A DNA stretch of 28,971 nucleotides. It comes from Flavobacterium psychrophilum (GTDB lineage Bacteria > Bacteroidota > Bacteroidia > Flavobacteriales > Flavobacteriaceae). Under the pieces are notes generated by a model. It ran no database searches and was not told the origin of the DNA. It saw only the letters and a list, made by a program, of their open reading frames with translations. Position numbers and translations under genes: made by a program. Below, piece by piece: positions 27,901 to 28,971 of the stretch (position 1 is the first letter of the stretch; every line of letters starts with the position of its first letter). The DNA is taken from positions 1-28,971 of the forward strand of contig QFQM01000040.1 of the NCBI GenBank assembly GCA_003243255.1. The letters run 5' to 3'.

Positions 27901-28119
27901 AGATGTAGTAACTGTAAAAGGATTGACATCGTCTGGCAATATAAACACTTTATACAGTATTGAAGAATTTGGTGTTGTATTATTTACTGTAAACGTAAGG
28001 GAACCATTACCCAAACAAGTTTCATTAGTTTTAACAACACTAAAAGTAAAATCTGATAGTTGACAATATGCTGTTGATGCAAACAGCATAACTATCATAA
28101 GCGTAAAAAATCTTTTCAT
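24970..28119 (-). CDS. T9SS type B cargo protein with SprB-like repeats, C-terminus truncated by a nonsense codon
   Basis: A 1049-residue cell-surface or secreted protein. A signal peptide (to about residue 19, STAYCQ) is followed by repeated modules of roughly 80-120 residues, each ending in a Y-x-V/I-x-x-x-D-x-C-G word (YNIRAFDNCG, YVVEITDICG, YTITITDDCG, YTIKATDVCG, YLFQIEDACG, YQVFVRDALGCG), as in SprB-type repeats and Ig-like adhesin domains. An Ig-like block with SYLWSTGQTTRT precedes the end. The C-terminal type B sorting domain starts at about residue 1004 (YPNFFTPNGDGHNDRW, DIFDRYGKHI) but an in-frame TAA replaces one codon after TPTS, removing the last 36 residues. The intact gene would give about 1086 residues. 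The missing part is needed for T9SS recognition in this domain type, so the protein may not be secreted. An AT-rich region precedes the gene. Confidence 0.87.
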   Translation of the reverse strand: MKRFFTLMIVMLFASTAYCQLSDFTFSVVKTNETCLGNGSLTFTVNNTTPNSSILYKVFILPDDVNPFTVTTSNYLGSLSAATYKIEAIQSLGNSSNRKEITITIDNDVIPFAFEVTTSSHHCEEVGNIIVNATSGVGASYEIIYGPEMRPLQASNVFEGLAPGTYNIRAFDNCGVGKVKTYTLEVVSAGLNISATSYPETISTVCDSIKVMNTINATSGTLGYPLTVESTLSPLDIGGNPIVINQTFATGDPYALDVVMTVPRYQTESYTYDMKVTDVCHIVYEKTDNVVDPNISVTLSPGKVPCAEKYIKLDASRYTTSYTVKFVNAPAEFVASEYNTTPNGPFTQQSINYGSETHSVPFGDYVVEITDICGRKAIDTLKIEFIKPVPTQYGVNNGCFALFGYIRASVPESKLVSAIITAAPALYTATLPQDVSASITLDGILALNDLPLGFYTITITDDCGFEYEIIVEVPPYKERDFGNAMLPSCTVGLGTLTAYSGNGVLTAASVINAPAGFNHPMPYNVTSKIGPDGRLYMDALPPGTYTIKATDVCGIVKDQDIIVEGYVAPVDPFTFTPNCGTFMVALNDASNGKAGSAYWLQLYDPATATWKHPLTGLTYVEGSVPDDSTGLLLANNVTRNNLNFNGKMRIVKKFECYGDGTNEMTKCVSILGEFTYTEQLEITAAYTLACAGQPNDVILQIMGYPVTYKIRAKNGQPFYVDNGPNNVFTNLEPAEYLFQIEDACGNIDIKGYNMQSLPSLTDATQPSDMIFCAEPGGEDTFEFHLTEQNAQILGSYFPSMYTLTYHISQEDADSGSNALPEYYNNISNGQTIYARLIHNEIAICYGTTSFKLFVGEKPVPELKTAGTICNEGVVTITAQAGFKSYLWSTGQTTRTIVVSEPGIYTVTVEKAYGNDRSCFGENKVEIKTSVTPTIVKIDTSDWTRNQNTITVHAEGSGYYEYSLDGANYQTENTFSGLETGVYQVFVRDALGCGEDIQELVLLNYPNFFTPNGDGHNDRWRIEYSIKEPNLTVDIFDRYGKHITTLTPTS

Positions 28120-28737
28120 AAATCTCCCCCGTTTAAATCATTTAACCTGTTTCTTAATCCATTGCAGAAAATCAGGAATCACCTTCATCATTCTGCAATA
28201 TTAACTAATAACAGCCATAACTTATTGATAATCAGAAAAATGAAAATGCAGTTCATCGAACAATGCTGCAATATTCATTTTTTAAATATTAACAATAAAT
28301 ACAATTATCTGAAAATCAGATAATTACAATCTGGGGGAGCAAGAAGATTTAATTATCAAATAATGTTAAATCTCTTGAAATGTTAATTATAGCTATCTAA
28401 AGCTACAACATTCTTTAGAGAATTACAAGCAATTAACTTAAAAAAATAAGAATACATAAAAACAGGCAGCCTTTAAAAGAGACTTAAATAGAAGTATTTT
28501 CTTTCATTTATTCTAAAAAAAATCTTAAAAAAGTTAAAGAGTCCTTAAAATCAACATTTTAGCTTTAAGACAAATAATTAACATTGTCAGAAAAAAAAAT
28601 TAAAATATAATGGTCAACTAAACCAAAAGCATGGATTAACAGATCTTTAAATAGCAAAATGAGATATCAAAAATCAAATTTCGAATGATAATTATGATTG
28701 TTCTTCTATAAAATGAATTATCAGAATGACATAAAAC
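28120..28737. other. AT-rich non-coding region upstream of the T9SS cargo gene
   Basis: More than 600 bases without a credible gene, visibly richer in A and T than the coding DNA. It should hold the promoter of the minus-strand T9SS gene. Just before that start codon (28123-28130) the minus strand reads CGGGGGAG, unusual in this sequence. The word CTGCAATATT occurs twice, 73 bases apart (28193-28202 and 28266-28275). A perfect 10-bp inverted repeat (28303-28312 and 28316-28325) with a 3-nt loop lies about 190 bases upstream of the start. No promoter boxes could be assigned with confidence. Confidence 0.6.
28303..28325. repeat. Short perfect inverted repeat
   Basis: AATTATCTGA and its complement TCAGATAATT around AAA. 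It may be an operator or a small hairpin; no flanking T-run supports a terminator. Confidence 0.4.
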
Positions 28738-28765
28738 AAAACCCCATCCGTATTGGATAGGTTTT
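28738..28765 (-). terminator. Distal terminator-like hairpin beyond the 5S rRNA
   Basis: Read on the minus strand, AAAACC-ATCC pairs with GGAT-GGTTTT around AATAC, with small bulges, followed by TTTTGTTTT. It is a plausible second terminator for rRNA transcription coming from the right. Confidence 0.55.
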
Positions 28766-28831
28766 GCTGCGCCAGTTCACTGCGTTCGTGTTCAAAAGGC
28801 CCGAGGCCCTGGCCGAACTGGCGTAGCAAAA
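28762..28831. repeat. Long GC-rich inverted repeat (17-nt arms, one mismatch)
   Basis: Arms 28762-28778 (TTTTGCTGCGCCAGTTC) and 28815-28831 (GAACTGGCGTAGCAAAA) are complementary except for one base, and the interior contains the nested GGCC-rich words. Its G+C content stands out sharply from the AT-rich flank. It resembles a dispersed intergenic repeat unit of flavobacterial genomes; that is inference, as only one copy is in the window. Confidence 0.7.
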
Positions 28832-28839
28832 TCGACGCC

Positions 28840-28857
28840 CCCCGATAACTATCGGGG
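28840..28857. repeat. CCCCGATA palindrome
   Basis: CCCCGATA-AC-TATCGGGG, perfect 8-bp arms. It lies directly between the long inverted repeat and the duplicated 5S tail. Confidence 0.7.
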
Positions 28858-28877
28858 CTCCCACAAATTGCAGTACC
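28858..28877 (-). repeat. Duplicate of the 5S rRNA tail (20 bp exact)
   Basis: The 20 bases at 28858-28877 are identical to 28950-28969, which lie inside the 3' part of the 5S rRNA. The copy is cut off right after GTGGGAG (minus strand) and continues into the palindrome instead of the rest of 5S. Confidence 0.85.
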
Positions 28878-28895
28878 TAAATTATTATAAAACAA

Positions 28896-28926
28896 AAAAC
28901 CCTTCATCTTATCGATGAAGGGTTTT
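28896..28926 (-). terminator. rRNA operon terminator
   Basis: Thirteen-base perfect arms (28896-28908 and 28914-28926) with the core CCCTTCATC and a 5-nt loop, about 8 bases after the probable end of 5S and followed on the minus strand by T-rich sequence. Confidence 0.88.
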
Positions 28927-28933
28927 CAAAAGA

Positions 28934-28971
28934 AAGGCGACGACATACTCTCCCACAAATTGCAGTACCAT
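28934..28971 (-). rRNA. rrf: 5S ribosomal RNA, 3' end (partial)
   Basis: Read on the minus strand, the last bases of the window are TGGTACTGCAATTTGTGGGA, then GAGTATGTCGTCGCC: the 3' helix and loop of a Bacteroidota 5S rRNA (compare the GGGAGAGTAGG-type element of 5S). The rest of the gene lies right of the window. It is followed by a strong terminator. The exact 3' end is uncertain by a few bases. This marks the end of an rRNA operon transcribed leftwards. Confidence 0.8.

Noticed and set aside
28692..28907. Open frame of 71 codons on the minus strand across the hairpins
   Set aside because: It runs through the terminator, the 5S duplicate, the palindrome and the long inverted repeat. Its composition follows those repeats and no family is recognisable, so it is not a gene.
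28858..28969. Direct repeats as attachment sites of an integrated element in 5S rRNA
   Set aside because: Only 92 bp separate the copies and there is no integrase, excisionase or cargo between them.

Overview
The window looks like a chromosomal segment of a flavobacterium (Bacteroidota, probably Flavobacteriaceae). The main signs are a type IX secretion system cargo with SprB-like repeats and a type B (gliding-associated) C-terminal domain, a TonB-dependent receptor of the outer-membrane beta-barrel type, a lipidated TamL paired with TamB, a DUF3810 protein, moderately AT-rich coding DNA, little Shine-Dalgarno signal, and a TTTA-N19-TATATTTA promoter-like site. I see no phage, transposase, integrase, CRISPR array or tRNA. 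Most of the window is ordinary core chromosome.

Layout. 1-372 (-): 5' end of polyphosphate kinase ppk1, cut by the window edge. 555-7956 (+): the envelope pair tamB-tamL, overlapping by 11 bases, closed by a bidirectional terminator. 7998-9284 (-): type II NADH dehydrogenase. 9535-10485 (+): YihY/BrkB membrane protein. 10547-11507 (-): a small STAS/SEC14-like protein and a GNAT acetyltransferase. 11647-15583 (+): an exported Tyr/Ser/Arg-rich protein, a DJ-1/PfpI protein, a secreted dienelactone-hydrolase-like enzyme and an M28 peptidase lipoprotein, mostly single genes with their own hairpins. 15653-17407 (-): a [2Fe-2S] ferredoxin-like protein followed by the dipeptidase pepD. 17481-20581 (+): a tight cluster of DUF3810 putative membrane metalloprotease, ECF-type sigma factor, four-helix membrane protein and TraB/GumN protein. 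20668-22771 (+): a TonB-dependent receptor with a one-base frameshift. 22804-24290 (-): a PlsC-type acyltransferase and a Nudix CoA pyrophosphatase. 24354-24803 (+): DUF4268 protein. 24859-28119 (-): a large T9SS cargo whose sorting domain is cut by an in-frame TAA. 28120-28971: AT-rich non-coding DNA, then a run of hairpins, then the 3' end of a 5S rRNA gene entering from the right on the minus strand.

How the genes fit together. The common theme is envelope biogenesis and export: TamB/TamL (lipid or protein traffic to the outer membrane), PlsC (phospholipid synthesis), the receptor, the T9SS cargo, and several exported or lipidated hydrolases. The sigma-factor cluster has the make-up of an envelope-signalling unit: a cytoplasmic sigma factor next to a membrane protein that could restrain it, flanked by a membrane protein with an HExxH site and an exported TraB protein.

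The points most worth a second look are: two independent C-terminal lesions 2.7 kb apart (receptor frameshift and T9SS-domain nonsense codon); the duplicated 20-bp 5S rRNA tail joined to palindromes at the right edge; the HExxH motif in the DUF3810 protein; and altered catalytic motifs in the PlsC-like protein. I did not find a clearly new defence or mobile system.
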